35,947 nucleotides of DNA from Desulfatiglandales bacterium (GCA_030145585.1 JAQYVK010000109.1:1-35947), one strand, 5' to 3'; counted from the first letter of the stretch, positions 10,260 to 20,146 are shown. The notes: a model not told the origin generated them from the sequence alone. Program-made: numbers and translations.

Positions 10260-10693
10260 ATGTTGTCCGCTTAGTTTTGGGTTCTCTCCTCATGGGAAGC
10301 CTATTGATAACCCCGGCATGCGGTAAGAAAGGCCCGCCTTATATCCCAAAGAAGCCTGTTACTGCAAAGGTCGTGGATCTGAAAGCGGAACGGAGCGGGA
10401 ATGATATTGTATTGGAAGGGAACATTGGCGGTCTCGGCGAACCCGGGAAGGAGAAACAGTTCACAGGGTTGAGGGTGTATTTTGCACAATATCCCCTGAA
10501 AGACCCTCCCTGTGCCGACTGTCCGATCGAATACAAGGACCATTATGATCTCGGATCTGAGGTCATCAAAGGGGAAAGGTTTTTATATAGACTGAAGGAT
10601 AGACCAAAAGACCAGATCTATTTCTTTAGAATGAATATCATCGGCCCGGAAGGAAACCTAGGCCCGCCTTCAAACCAGGTTCAGGTGAAATAA
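10256..10693 (+). CDS. LptM/YifL-like small lipoprotein
   Basis: N-terminal hydrophobic segment and lipobox (LITPACGKKGPPYIPKKP); overlaps the argH stop and precedes lysA. Confidence 0.65.
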   Translation: MNVVRLVLGSLLMGSLLITPACGKKGPPYIPKKPVTAKVVDLKAERSGNDIVLEGNIGGLGEPGKEKQFTGLRVYFAQYPLKDPPCADCPIEYKDHYDLGSEVIKGERFLYRLKDRPKDQIYFFRMNIIGPEGNLGPPSNQVQVK

Positions 10694-10818
10694 AGGTTCA
10701 AGGTAAATAAAAGAAAGGTACAAGGTACAAGGTATAGGGTATACGGGAATGGTAAAAGGTTTAGGGTCCAAGGTGTACGATTTTCCGTTCACCGTTTACC
10801 ATTTACAATAGGAAGCTC

Positions 10819-12078
10819 ATGCATCATTTTAATTACAAAGAGAAAGACTTATACTGTGAAGAGGTCCAGGTTGCCGAGATAGCCGATGCTGTCGGGACGC
10901 CGTTTTATCTCTATTCCCATGCCACGCTGCTTCAGCACTTCAAGGCCTTTACCGATGCATTCCAGGACATCAGGCACTTGATCTGTTTTTCCATGAAATC
11001 CAACTCCAATCTCTCCGTTCTGAAGCTCTTTGCCCAGGAAGGAGGGGGCGTAGACATCGTCTCTGGAGGGGAACTTTTTCGCGCCCTTCGCGCGGGTGTT
11101 GACCCTCAAAAGATCGTCTATTCTGGGGTGGGGAAAAAGGTTGAAGATCTTGAATACGCCCTCCGGTCCGATATCCTCATGTTCAATGTGGAATCCTCTC
11201 AAGAGATCCTGGCCCTGAATGGGGTGGCTGAAAGGATGAAGAAAAAGGCTACGATCGCCATCCGGATCAATCCGGACATAGATCCGTTAACACATCCCTA
11301 TGTGTCAACGGGCCTCAAGGAAAACAAATTTGGCATCGATATCAAAAGGTCCTTTGAAGAATACACCATGGCAGCAGAGCTCCCTTATTTAAGGGTCTCG
11401 GGGATATCCTGCCATATCGGATCCCAGCTTACTCAACTCAGCCCTTTTGTGGACGCCCTTAAAAAGTTAAAGGAGCATATAAAGAGACTGGAAGGTGCGG
11501 GTATTGGAATCGATTTTTTAGATCTGGGAGGTGGACTGGGCATTACGTATGATAGGGAAGAGCCCCCCCATCCCAAAGAATATGCCTCGGCCATAAAAAA
11601 GGAATTGGATATGCGGGATCTGACCCTAATATTAGAGCCGGGCAGGGTCATCGTTGGGAACGCCGGAATTTTAGTTGCCAAGGTCCTATACACCAAGGCC
11701 TCACCGGAAAAAAGATTTATAATCGTTGACGCGGCTATGAATGATCTGATGCGTCCGAGTCTTTACGGTTCCTTCCATGGCATTGAACCCGTCAGAATGA
11801 GGGACCGGGAAAGTGTCAAAGCGGACATTGTTGGACCCATTTGCGAATCGAGTGATTTCCTCGCAAAAGATAGGGATTTGGACGCCTTTGAACCTGGAGA
11901 ATTGATGGCGGTTATGAGCTCAGGGGCCTATGGATTCAGCATGTCTTCTAATTATAATTCAAGACCTCGCGTCGCGGAAGTCATGGTAAAAGGTGCTCAA
12001 TATTTTACCATTCGGGCGAGGGAGACCTATGAAGACATGATCCAAGGGGAGGTGATTCCGGACTTCTTGTCCCAATAA
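10819..12078 (+). CDS. lysA: Diaminopimelate decarboxylase
   Basis: ICFSMKSNSNLSVLKLFAQEGGGVDIVSGGEL, HIGSQLT, DLGGGLGITY, GPICESSDFLAKDR, SGAYGFSMSSNYNSRPR. Confidence 0.96.
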   Translation: MHHFNYKEKDLYCEEVQVAEIADAVGTPFYLYSHATLLQHFKAFTDAFQDIRHLICFSMKSNSNLSVLKLFAQEGGGVDIVSGGELFRALRAGVDPQKIVYSGVGKKVEDLEYALRSDILMFNVESSQEILALNGVAERMKKKATIAIRINPDIDPLTHPYVSTGLKENKFGIDIKRSFEEYTMAAELPYLRVSGISCHIGSQLTQLSPFVDALKKLKEHIKRLEGAGIGIDFLDLGGGLGITYDREEPPHPKEYASAIKKELDMRDLTLILEPGRVIVGNAGILVAKVLYTKASPEKRFIIVDAAMNDLMRPSLYGSFHGIEPVRMRDRESVKADIVGPICESSDFLAKDRDLDAFEPGELMAVMSSGAYGFSMSSNYNSRPRVAEVMVKGAQYFTIRARETYEDMIQGEVIPDFLSQ

Positions 12079-12094
12079 GGCTTCATCCCCTCCG

Positions 12095-12128
12095 GCTGAC
12101 TGTAAGAAATTAAGCATCTACAGTCAGC
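12095..12128 (-). repeat. 34-nt stem-loop repeat, copy A (inverted orientation)
   Basis: GCTGACTGTAAGAAATTAAGCATCTACAGTCAGC; flanked by complementary arms CTTCATCCCCTCC / GGGAGGGGGTGAAG. Confidence 0.85.
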
Positions 12129-12182
12129 TTGGGAGGGGGTGAAGAAGGGACAATAGGGGTGCGAAAGGTGGATTGAGAAAAA

Positions 12183-13004
12183 ATGGAAGCGATAGAGTTC
12201 TGGAAAATGAATGGAAGCGGCAACGACTTTATCCTGATAGACAACAGGGAAGGGGTTGTGGCTGAAGGGGATAAAAGCCGATTGGTCCAAAGGGTTTGCA
12301 GGCGGAGAGAATCGGCAGGAGCCGACGGACTCATCTTCCTGACCAATTCAGATAGATATGACTTCGGCTGGCAGTATTTTAACGCTGACGGTGGGGAAGT
12401 AGATATGTGCGGCAACGGTACTCGATGTATTGCACGTTTTGCGTACTTGAAGGGGATTGCCGGGACAAAGATGACTTTTGAGACCCTTACAGGGCCTGTT
12501 TCTGCCGAAGTGATGGGCAGGGTGGTAAAGGTTTTGATGCCGGACCCTTCAAACCTTCAATTGGATATTGATTTACCCCGAGAACAAGAGTGGCTTACGG
12601 TGGATTCAGTCAACACCGGCGTCCCACATGTGGTCGTCCAGGTTGAAAATCTTGAGGATCATCCTGTGGTTGATCAGGGGCGGTCCATTCGTTATGATCC
12701 CCTTTTCTCACCTGAAGGCACAAATGCGAATTTTGTCAAAGTGCATGGGCTCGATTTGGTAGAGAGCAGGGCTTACGAAAGGGGGGTGGAAGATGAAACC
12801 CTCGCCTGCGGCACCGGGGCTATCGCTTCAGCCCTCGTAGCCTCTGCCAGAGGGATGGTCGCTTCACCAGTCAGGGTCAAAACCAGAGGGGGGGAGGAAC
12901 TTAAAATCCACTTCGGAAAAGAAGGAGACCGATTCAAAGAGATCTGGCTCGAAGGTGGCACCTCCATTGTTTACCATGCAGAATTACAAGAGGAGGCCGT
13001 TTAG
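12183..13004 (+). CDS. dapF: Diaminopimelate epimerase
   Basis: FWKMNGSGNDFILIDNREG, DMCGNGTRCIARFA, ETLACGTGAIASALVA. Confidence 0.96.
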   Translation: MEAIEFWKMNGSGNDFILIDNREGVVAEGDKSRLVQRVCRRRESAGADGLIFLTNSDRYDFGWQYFNADGGEVDMCGNGTRCIARFAYLKGIAGTKMTFETLTGPVSAEVMGRVVKVLMPDPSNLQLDIDLPREQEWLTVDSVNTGVPHVVVQVENLEDHPVVDQGRSIRYDPLFSPEGTNANFVKVHGLDLVESRAYERGVEDETLACGTGAIASALVASARGMVASPVRVKTRGGEELKIHFGKEGDRFKEIWLEGGTSIVYHAELQEEAV

Positions 13005-13081
13005 CCTGGAAGCATGAAGGATGCTGGTGGGAAACAGACTTCAAATCCGGTAGAGGAATTTCCGATAAAGTTAAGGAGGTT

Positions 13082-13957
13082 GTGATGTTTAAAGGATCCA
13101 TAGTGGCCATTGTCACGCCTTTCAAAGGTGGTAAAGTGGATGAGGATGGCTATCGTGACCTGATCGAATTTCAGATCAGTAATGGCACGGGGGCCATTGT
13201 GCCATGCGGAACAACCGGGGAATCAGCCACCCTGAGTATAGAAGAGCATATCCGGGTGATCGATATTGCCTTGGAGGCAGTAAACGGGAGGGTCCCGGTC
13301 ATCGCCGGAGCAGGGGGGAACAGCACCAAGGAGGCGATTCAATTATCGAAGCACGCAAAGGAGGCGGGCGCTGACGCTACGCTCCAGGTGACGCCTTATT
13401 ATAACAAACCCACCCAGGAGGGTCTGTATCAACACTACAAGGCGATAGCCGAAGCGGTCCCTCTGCCACAAGTCCTTTATAATGTCCCCGGAAGGACCAG
13501 TGTCAATATGTTACCCGAGACCGTGGCACGACTGGCGGAATTGCAAGAGGTGGTGGCTATAAAAGAGGCCTCCGGAAGCCTTGGCCAAATGGCAGAAATT
13601 CTAAACCTTGCCGGAGATAAGATCACACTTCTTTCAGGAGACGACAACGTGACGTTGCCGGTACTGGCTTTAGGTGGGAAAGGTGTGATTTCGGTCATCG
13701 CCAATATCGTGCCTAAAGATTCTGCCGACATGATTCAGGCCTGGGAGGGCGGCGATGTCACAAAGGCGAGAGAACTCTTTTACAAATTATTGCCATTGTC
13801 CAAAGCCATGTTTTTTGAAACCAACCCAATCCCCGTGAAGACCTCACTGGGTCTTATGGGTAAGATAAATGATGAGATGAGGCTTCCTTTAGTCCCGATG
13901 TCTTCGAGCAATCGTGAAAGATTGATCAAAGCCCTTAAAGATTACGACCTCATATAG
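13082..13957 (+). CDS. dapA: 4-hydroxy-tetrahydrodipicolinate synthase
   Basis: GSIVAIVTPFKGGKVDEDGYRDLIEFQISNGTGAIVPCGTTGESATLS, YNVPGRTSVNMLPE, IKEASGSLGQM. Confidence 0.97.
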   Translation: MMFKGSIVAIVTPFKGGKVDEDGYRDLIEFQISNGTGAIVPCGTTGESATLSIEEHIRVIDIALEAVNGRVPVIAGAGGNSTKEAIQLSKHAKEAGADATLQVTPYYNKPTQEGLYQHYKAIAEAVPLPQVLYNVPGRTSVNMLPETVARLAELQEVVAIKEASGSLGQMAEILNLAGDKITLLSGDDNVTLPVLALGGKGVISVIANIVPKDSADMIQAWEGGDVTKARELFYKLLPLSKAMFFETNPIPVKTSLGLMGKINDEMRLPLVPMSSSNRERLIKALKDYDLI

Positions 13958-14021
13958 CATGCGGGAGAATTCCCGTGAGGAGAAGCCCCCCCACCCAAAC
14001 CCTCCCCCTCGAGGGGGAGGT

Positions 14022-14055
14022 GCTGACTGTAGATGCTTAATTCCTTACAGTCAGC
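14022..14055 (+). repeat. 34-nt stem-loop repeat, copy B
   Basis: GCTGACTGTAGATGCTTAATTCCTTACAGTCAGC, preceded by CCTCCCCCTCGAGGGGGAGG, outer arms CCCCCACCC / GGGTGGGGG. Confidence 0.87.
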
Positions 14056-14118
14056 CGGGTGGGGGTGAAAGATGGATGAAATACTAGCATTCGGAATAAC
14101 CGCGTAAGAGGAATCCCT

Positions 14119-14922
14119 ATGATAAAGGCCATTGTTGCCGGCGCCGCCGGTCGAATGGGAGGCAGGATCATTCATATGATCCGCCAAAGTCAGGAGGTTA
14201 CCCTGGCTGCTGCTTTTGAACGTCCTGACCATCCTCATGTGAACCAGGATGCGGGACAAGTCGCCGGACTCGGAAAAATAGGGGTCACCATATCCAAATC
14301 TCTGAAAGAAGTCATTGAACCGGGTGAGGTTCTAATAGATTTTACAACACCTGAGTCAACCCTGGAAAATATGAGATTGGCCGCTTCTCACGACGTTTCC
14401 ATGGTCGTCGGCACAACGGGAATCACAGGTGACAATCTCAAAGAAGTGACGAATCTGGCAAAGCGCATTCGGTGTGTCATGGCTCCCAATATGAGTGTCG
14501 GTGTGAACGTCATGTTTCGAATTGCCGAAGAGATGGCCAAAATCCTTGGTGACGATTATGATATGGAAATCCTGGAGGTTCACCACAGGCTAAAAAAGGA
14601 TGCCCCGAGTGGGACGGCCCTTCGCCTGGCCCAGATATTGGCATCCGCTGTTGATCGTGATCTCGATAAGGTGGCCGTGTATGAAAGAAAGGGCTTGATC
14701 GGGGAAAGGTCGGACGAGGAGATCGGCATTCAGACCTGGCGGGCCGGTGATGTGGCAGGTGAACACACAGTGATGTTTGGAGGGACAGGTGAGAGGTTGG
14801 AGCTGATCCACAGGGCTCACAACCGGGATAATTTCGCACGGGGGGCGCTCAGGGCTACCGCATGGGTTGTCAAACAGCCTGTGGGTTTATATGATATGCA
14901 GGATGTGTTGGGATTAAAATGA
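14119..14922 (+). CDS. dapB: 4-hydroxy-tetrahydrodipicolinate reductase
   Basis: IKAIVAGAAGRMGGRIIHMI, DFTTPEST, VVGTTG, EVHHRLKKDAPSGTALRLA. Confidence 0.96.
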   Translation: MIKAIVAGAAGRMGGRIIHMIRQSQEVTLAAAFERPDHPHVNQDAGQVAGLGKIGVTISKSLKEVIEPGEVLIDFTTPESTLENMRLAASHDVSMVVGTTGITGDNLKEVTNLAKRIRCVMAPNMSVGVNVMFRIAEEMAKILGDDYDMEILEVHHRLKKDAPSGTALRLAQILASAVDRDLDKVAVYERKGLIGERSDEEIGIQTWRAGDVAGEHTVMFGGTGERLELIHRAHNRDNFARGALRATAWVVKQPVGLYDMQDVLGLK

Positions 14923-15059
14923 ACCAAAGACAATTTTTATGGGTTGTTGGAAATAGAAAAGAAAAATCGCAGAACAAATGAAGTGGTGTAAGGTATACGG
15001 TGCACGGTATATGGAATACGATAATAAAGTTTTAAGCTGACGGCTGATAGCTGGTTAAT

Positions 15060-16241
15060 TTGAACGAGGATCTTATGGGTTTTTTAGAACAAGCAGAAAG
15101 GTTAAGGCGTCTTCCACCCTATCTTTTCAAAGAGATAGATAGACAGAAGGCGGAAGTTAGGGATAGAGGTGTAGATATTATAGATCTCGGTGTCGGTGAT
15201 CCCGATTTGCCCACACCGACCCACATTATAGAAGCAATGAAAGTGGCGGCCGAGGATGCGGCAAACCACCAATACCCCTCGTACTCAGGGATGAACGATT
15301 TTAAATATGCGGTCGCTGAATGGTATGAAGAAAGATTTGGCGTGGAAGTGGAACCGGAAAAGGAGGTTGTTTCCTTGATAGGCAGCAAGGAAGGGATCGC
15401 TCACCTTCCCCTGGCTTTTATCAACCCGGGTGACGTGTCCCTGGTCCCGACCCCTGCATATCCGGTCTACCATACGGCCACACTTTTTGCCGGAGGCGAA
15501 TCCTATTTTATGCCACTCCTAGAGGAAAACGGCTTCCTGCCGGATCTTGACGCTATACCGGAGGAAAAGGCCCGGAAAGCCAAGTTGATGTTTATAAACT
15601 ACCCCAATAACCCAACAGCCGCTGTGGCCGATCAGGTATTTTTTAATACAGTCGTAGCATTTGCCAAAAAAAACGGGGTTCTGGTTTGCCACGATGCAGC
15701 ATACACGGAGATGGGATTCAACGGATACAGGCCACCCAGTTTTATGGAAGCGGAAGGAGCCAAAGATGTGGGTATCGAATTTCACTCCCTTTCCAAGACC
15801 TACAACATGACCGGATGGCGGATCGGTTTTGCCGTCGGTAACGAAGATGCGATAGCCGGGCTTGGTACCATAAAGAGCAACATTGATTCCGGCGTGTTTC
15901 AGGCGATTCAGATCGCAGGCATTAAGGCCATCCGCGCCGACCAGGCCTGCGTCGGGGAAAATATGGAGATCTATACGCGCCGACGGAACCTGATGGTCGA
16001 AGGTTTGAGGAATGCGGGCTTCGCTTTGGATGAACCGAAGGCAACTTTCTATATGTGGGTCAGGGTTCCCGAAGGGTTCACGTCCGCACAATTGGCGAGC
16101 CGCTTGCTGGAGAAAGGGGTGGTGGTTACTCCCGGAAATGGTTTTGGAGAACCTGGTGAGGGCTATTTCCGCATTGCGCTTTGCCAGAAGAGAGATCGGC
16201 TCGCGGAAGCGATTGACAGAATCAAGGCCTTGGCTCTATAG
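15060..16241 (+). CDS. dapL: LL-diaminopimelate aminotransferase (DapL-type class I/II aminotransferase)
   Basis: [49 protein letters not shown]; adjacent to dapB. The ORF-track start at 15060 is TTG. Confidence 0.88.
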   Translation: MNEDLMGFLEQAERLRRLPPYLFKEIDRQKAEVRDRGVDIIDLGVGDPDLPTPTHIIEAMKVAAEDAANHQYPSYSGMNDFKYAVAEWYEERFGVEVEPEKEVVSLIGSKEGIAHLPLAFINPGDVSLVPTPAYPVYHTATLFAGGESYFMPLLEENGFLPDLDAIPEEKARKAKLMFINYPNNPTAAVADQVFFNTVVAFAKKNGVLVCHDAAYTEMGFNGYRPPSFMEAEGAKDVGIEFHSLSKTYNMTGWRIGFAVGNEDAIAGLGTIKSNIDSGVFQAIQIAGIKAIRADQACVGENMEIYTRRRNLMVEGLRNAGFALDEPKATFYMWVRVPEGFTSAQLASRLLEKGVVVTPGNGFGEPGEGYFRIALCQKRDRLAEAIDRIKALAL

Positions 16242-16402
16242 AATACGGGTTTCTTAAGTGATGCCTTGCACCTTCAGCAGAGCTGTAGGTACGAACGATA
16301 CTATGGGGGAGAGAGGGTTTATTTTTTCTCTCACCCGCTCCCGTTGGTCGCTCGAGCACACCGCCCCCGGCTCGGGGGCCGGACACGGAGAAATAATTAT
16401 TT

Positions 16403-16559
16403 TTGGTCTGATTCGTTGAGAGGACGAATCAGACCAACCAACAGTCCCTTACGGGACCTAGGGCCTAGTCCAGATCCAATTGAATTGTTAAAAAGATATT
16501 GAGTCCCCGCGCAAGCGGGATGGCAAATTAATCTGAATTCCCCTCTCAGGAATTCAGAT
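16403..16559. repeat. Intergenic cluster of four perfect hairpins with complementary terminal loops
   Basis: TTGGTCTGATTCGT-TGAGAGG-ACGAATCAGACCAA (16403-16437), GTCCC-TTAC-GGGAC (16444-16457), CCCGC-GCAA-GCGGG (16506-16519), ATCTGAATTCC-CCTCTCA-GGAATTCAGAT (16531-16559). Confidence 0.75.
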
Positions 16560-16631
16560 CAAATAGACTCTGGGTGCTCTGCGAGCTCTGTGAGAGGTAA
16601 AAAGACCCTTTTAGGGAAGTTTGTTAATTCC

Positions 16632-17126
16632 ATGACCTCCGTTTATATTGGGATCGGTTCAAACCTGGGTGACAGGCAAAGAAATTGTCTTGAGGCTGTC
16701 GAACGGATGGGGAAGATGCCCGACTGCCGAATCACCGGGCGTTCAGATTGGTATTTGACAAAGCCTGTGGGTGTTGAGGACCAGGATTGGTTTGTGAATG
16801 GGGTCGCATCCTTGACCACAGAGATCTCCCCACAAGTCTTATTGCGTCGAGTCATGGATATTGAAGCGGATATGGGCCGAGTGAGAAGAGAACGGTGGGG
16901 CCCCAGGATTATCGATCTCGATATCCTGCTTTTCGGCCAGGAGATCATTCATGAAGAGAACCTAAAGGTTCCGCACCCTCTTATGCATCTAAGGCGATTT
17001 GTCCTCGAACCTTTAGCCGAACTTGTGCCTGACCTGATCCATCCAAGCCTGGGACTGTCCATGATGGAGCTGCTCAGAAGGCTCCCTGATGATGGTCAGG
17101 TCGTGACATTGATGAAGGAACAGTAG
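16632..17126 (+). CDS. folK: 2-amino-4-hydroxy-6-hydroxymethyldihydropteridine diphosphokinase
   Basis: VYIGIGSNLGDRQRNCLEAV, ADMGRVRRERWGPRIIDLDILLFG, VPHPLMHLRRFVLEPLAEL. Confidence 0.95.
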   Translation: MTSVYIGIGSNLGDRQRNCLEAVERMGKMPDCRITGRSDWYLTKPVGVEDQDWFVNGVASLTTEISPQVLLRRVMDIEADMGRVRRERWGPRIIDLDILLFGQEIIHEENLKVPHPLMHLRRFVLEPLAELVPDLIHPSLGLSMMELLRRLPDDGQVVTLMKEQ

Positions 17127-17387
17127 ATGCTCAAAATCATCATTTATGTAGTTCTCGCCTATTTTGTGTACCGTATTTTTAAAGGCCTCTTTAGTAATAA
17201 CAAGGGCATTGAAAAGGCGGGAAGCGGTGGTGTCATCGATGAAATGGTCCAAGACCCCATCTGCAAAACCTATATCCCACGTAGGGATGCCCAAAAGAGG
17301 GCGATTGGTGGGAATGATTATTTTTTTTGTAGCAACGAGTGTGCCTCAAAATTTGAAATAGAAAATAAAAAAGAGGAGAGCAACTGA
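17127..17387 (+). CDS. Small membrane-anchored YHS/TRASH-like metal-binding protein
   Basis: N-terminal TM segment, then DPICKTYIPRRDAQKRAIGGNDYFFCSNECASKFE. The ATG immediately follows the folK stop. Confidence 0.7.
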   Translation: MLKIIIYVVLAYFVYRIFKGLFSNNKGIEKAGSGGVIDEMVQDPICKTYIPRRDAQKRAIGGNDYFFCSNECASKFEIENKKEESN

Positions 17388-17777
17388 CCCAGGCACGGGA
17401 AAAGGGTATTGCTAAAGTTAGAAGGTTCGAAAATGGGGAGGAGATACAAAAGCAAGAGGATTCAAGGGGCCAAGGGTTCAAGGATCCGAGTGAACTGAAA
17501 AGGCCCTTCAAAGCGGTTTGAATCAGGAACACAGAATTTGCTATATGGAATACTGGTAGGAATCAAGGGACGAGGGGCCGTGTACTCACAAAAAGAACCA
17601 TAGAATATTGAAGGGAAGAGAAAACTTTTTCATTTATTGTTCTTTGATCTGAATTCGATATTCGGTTCATACTCGCCGGTAGTGTGGCGGGTAATGTTCA
17701 CTTGACCCCTTGAATCCTCGAATCCTTGAATCCATTCTCTCAATTTATTGAGAGAATAAAAACTGGAAGGAGATCCA

Positions 17778-18419
17778 ATGAAATTTTTTATAGACACGGC
17801 AAATATTGAAGAGATAAAGAAGGCCAATGATCTTGGGTTGCTGGACGGTGTCACCACAAATCCCACTCTGGTTTCCCGGGAGGGGCGAGAGTTTAAAGAG
17901 TTGATCAAAGAGATATGCAGTATCGTGGAGGGTCCGGTTAACGCGGAAGTTGTGAGCACGGATGCAGAAGGAATGCTGCAAGAAGCAAGAGAGCTTGTTA
18001 CAATTGCTGACAACATCGTGGTCAAGATCCCTTTGATCAAAGAGGGGTTAAGAGCGGTCAAGACTCTGTCCGGGGAAGGTATCAGAACCAACGTTACCCT
18101 CTGTTTCTCCCCCATCCAGGCCTTGATGGCCGCCAAGGCAGGGGCATCCTATATAAGCCCCTTTGTTGGAAGGTTGGATGATATCAGTCACACAGGGATG
18201 GATCTGGTCGAACAGATCGTCACGATCTACGATAATTATGGATTTCATACGGAAGTTATTGTTGCCAGTATCCGGAACCCCGTTCATGTCCTCGATGCTG
18301 CTCTTATGGGCGCAGATATTTCCACAGTTCCCTACAAAGTTATGGAGCAGTTGATTAAACACCCCTTGACGAATATCGGGCTTGAGAGTTTTCTGGCAGA
18401 TTGGAAAAAGATGGGCTAG
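17778..18419 (+). CDS. fsa: Transaldolase / fructose-6-phosphate aldolase family
   Basis: [68 protein letters not shown]. Confidence 0.94.
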   Translation: MKFFIDTANIEEIKKANDLGLLDGVTTNPTLVSREGREFKELIKEICSIVEGPVNAEVVSTDAEGMLQEARELVTIADNIVVKIPLIKEGLRAVKTLSGEGIRTNVTLCFSPIQALMAAKAGASYISPFVGRLDDISHTGMDLVEQIVTIYDNYGFHTEVIVASIRNPVHVLDAALMGADISTVPYKVMEQLIKHPLTNIGLESFLADWKKMG

Positions 18420-18504
18420 AGATGTATTTGAAAAAGCGAATCCCCTGATTGAGCGAAAGTTGAGGATGCCCCAGGTCCGAGGCGTCCAAGGGCGAATGCC
18501 GTAT

Positions 18505-18602
18505 GCTGCTGCGAAGCAGCAGCCATCTACATGCGAGCTTTGGCATGCGCTTGTGTACAACAAGCGCCGGAGATAGGGTACCCTGCTGTTCGTAAGAACA
18601 GC
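18505..18602. repeat. Cluster of three perfect short hairpins
   Basis: GCTGCTGC-GAA-GCAGCAGC (18505-18523), GCGCTTGT-GTACA-ACAAGCGC (18547-18567), GCTGTTC-GTAA-GAACAGC (18585-18602). Confidence 0.65.
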
Positions 18603-18720
18603 CGCTTTCCCGGAGGTTCACCTACCTTGTAGGCGTAGACAAAAATGGAGAAAATAAAGAACTTTTATTACTCATAATTACGGTGGATACGAATTAGACA
18701 TAAAAAACGGTGAAAAGATT

Positions 18721-19341
18721 TTGATTTGTTTTTATCATAACACTTCTCGATTTAGTTTACGATCAATTAGGGTGATGCTCCCCTTTGTCTTTAGTGCGGC
18801 GATTTTATTATTCCTATCGAAACCCGCTTCCGCTGATATCTATCGATACCAGGATGAGCAGGGGGTCTGGCATTTTACAAACGTCAAGAGCGACAAGCGA
18901 TACAAGCTGTACTTCAGGTCTTCTGCTAGGGAGCCGACCGAATACATAAAGGAATATGAGGGGCTCATACAACAGGCCTCAAAAAAATTCAGTGTAGATC
19001 CCTACCTGGTCAAGGCTGTCATAAAGGCCGAATCCGACTTTGACTACCAGGCGGTTTCCACTAAAGGTGCTCAGGGGCTCATGCAATTGATGCCGGAAAC
19101 CGCTGATGACATGGAAGTAGCGGACCCTTTCAACCCGGAAGAGAATATTTTAGGAGGAACACGCTATCTTGGTCTCTTGCTGGAGCGCTACAAAAACGAT
19201 AAAAATTTAGCCCTTGCAGCCTACAATGCGGGTCCTGAAAGGGTGGAGGAGTATAAGGGGATCCCTCCCTTTACTGAAACAAGAGAGTTTATTAAACGGG
19301 TACTAAATTATTATCAAGCGTACCAGAACGGTACGAAATGA
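18721..19341 (+). CDS. Lytic transglycosylase (SLT domain) with N-terminal DUF4124-like segment
   Basis: ADIYRYQDEQGVWHFTNVKSDKRYK, then AVIKAESDFDYQAVSTKGAQGLMQLMPETADDM and NLALAAYNAGPERVEEYKGIPPFTETREFIKRVLNYY. The TTG start may be upstream of the true start (ATG 18775). Confidence 0.9.
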   Translation: MICFYHNTSRFSLRSIRVMLPFVFSAAILLFLSKPASADIYRYQDEQGVWHFTNVKSDKRYKLYFRSSAREPTEYIKEYEGLIQQASKKFSVDPYLVKAVIKAESDFDYQAVSTKGAQGLMQLMPETADDMEVADPFNPEENILGGTRYLGLLLERYKNDKNLALAAYNAGPERVEEYKGIPPFTETREFIKRVLNYYQAYQNGTK

Positions 19342-19419
19342 AAGCGTTCTTTATAGTCGACAGTGAAATCTGAACAGGTCTCCGGCCAATCCATAGAGGA
19401 AGCTGGAGGTGGAGGATGC

Positions 19420-19992
19420 ATGGAGCAAGACTCTCGGAAAGAGGTGATATCCAATTTACCAAATACACTGAGCCTCTTTCGGATGGTGTGTATTCCTGTC
19501 GTGGTTGTCTGTCTCACCTTTCAGGGAAGATGGGGAAGTTTCCTGGCCGCCCTGTTTTTGGGCATGGCCTTTATAACGGATATTCTTGATGGCTTCTATG
19601 CCCGGAAGTATGAGGCCGTGACGGTATTGGGTAAATTCCTCGATCCCCTGGCAGATAAAATCCTTGTCTCTTCCACGTTGATTATGCTCATGGCCCTTGA
19701 TCGAATTCCTGCTTGGGTTGTGATTCTTATCATCGCCCGGGAATTGGCAATCACAGGTCTGAGGAGCATCGCCGTTAGTGAGGGGGTGGTTATACAGGCC
19801 AGCTCTCTGGGAAAATACAAGACTATTTTTCAGTCGGTTGCCACCTTAGGCCTCTGTCTTCATTATGAATATTTCAAAATAGATTTCCATGTGGTGGGGA
19901 TGCTTTTTCTTTGGGTTGCTTTGATTTTGACACTATGGTCCGGGTGGGCCTATCTTCGACAGTTTAATAGGGTATTTTTCCCCTCGAGGTAA
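19420..19992 (+). CDS. pgsA: CDP-diacylglycerol-glycerol-3-phosphate 3-phosphatidyltransferase
   Basis: NLPNTLSLFRMVCIPVVVV and the CDP-alcohol phosphotransferase motif DILDGFYARKYEAVTVLGKFLDPLADK. Start chosen after a GGAGGT-like RBS; the ORF extends to 19363. Confidence 0.92.
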   Translation: MEQDSRKEVISNLPNTLSLFRMVCIPVVVVCLTFQGRWGSFLAALFLGMAFITDILDGFYARKYEAVTVLGKFLDPLADKILVSSTLIMLMALDRIPAWVVILIIARELAITGLRSIAVSEGVVIQASSLGKYKTIFQSVATLGLCLHYEYFKIDFHVVGMLFLWVALILTLWSGWAYLRQFNRVFFPSR

Positions 19993-20146
19993 TTAATTAA
20001 AAGGCATAAAGCACAGGGGTCATGGCTATTCGAGGTGCCTTTTTTCCCCTGCGCCTGCCGGTTGTGAAAAGTAGCCTTTACAACCGGCCGCCCTATGCCC
20101 TTTTTTTATTTGACAAACCATTTTCAAACCATAGAATAGGTTCCGT

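Noticed and set aside
16266-16502. 78-aa ORF in the dapL-folK gap
   Set aside because: Overlaps the hairpin cluster; no family resemblance and no convincing RBS.
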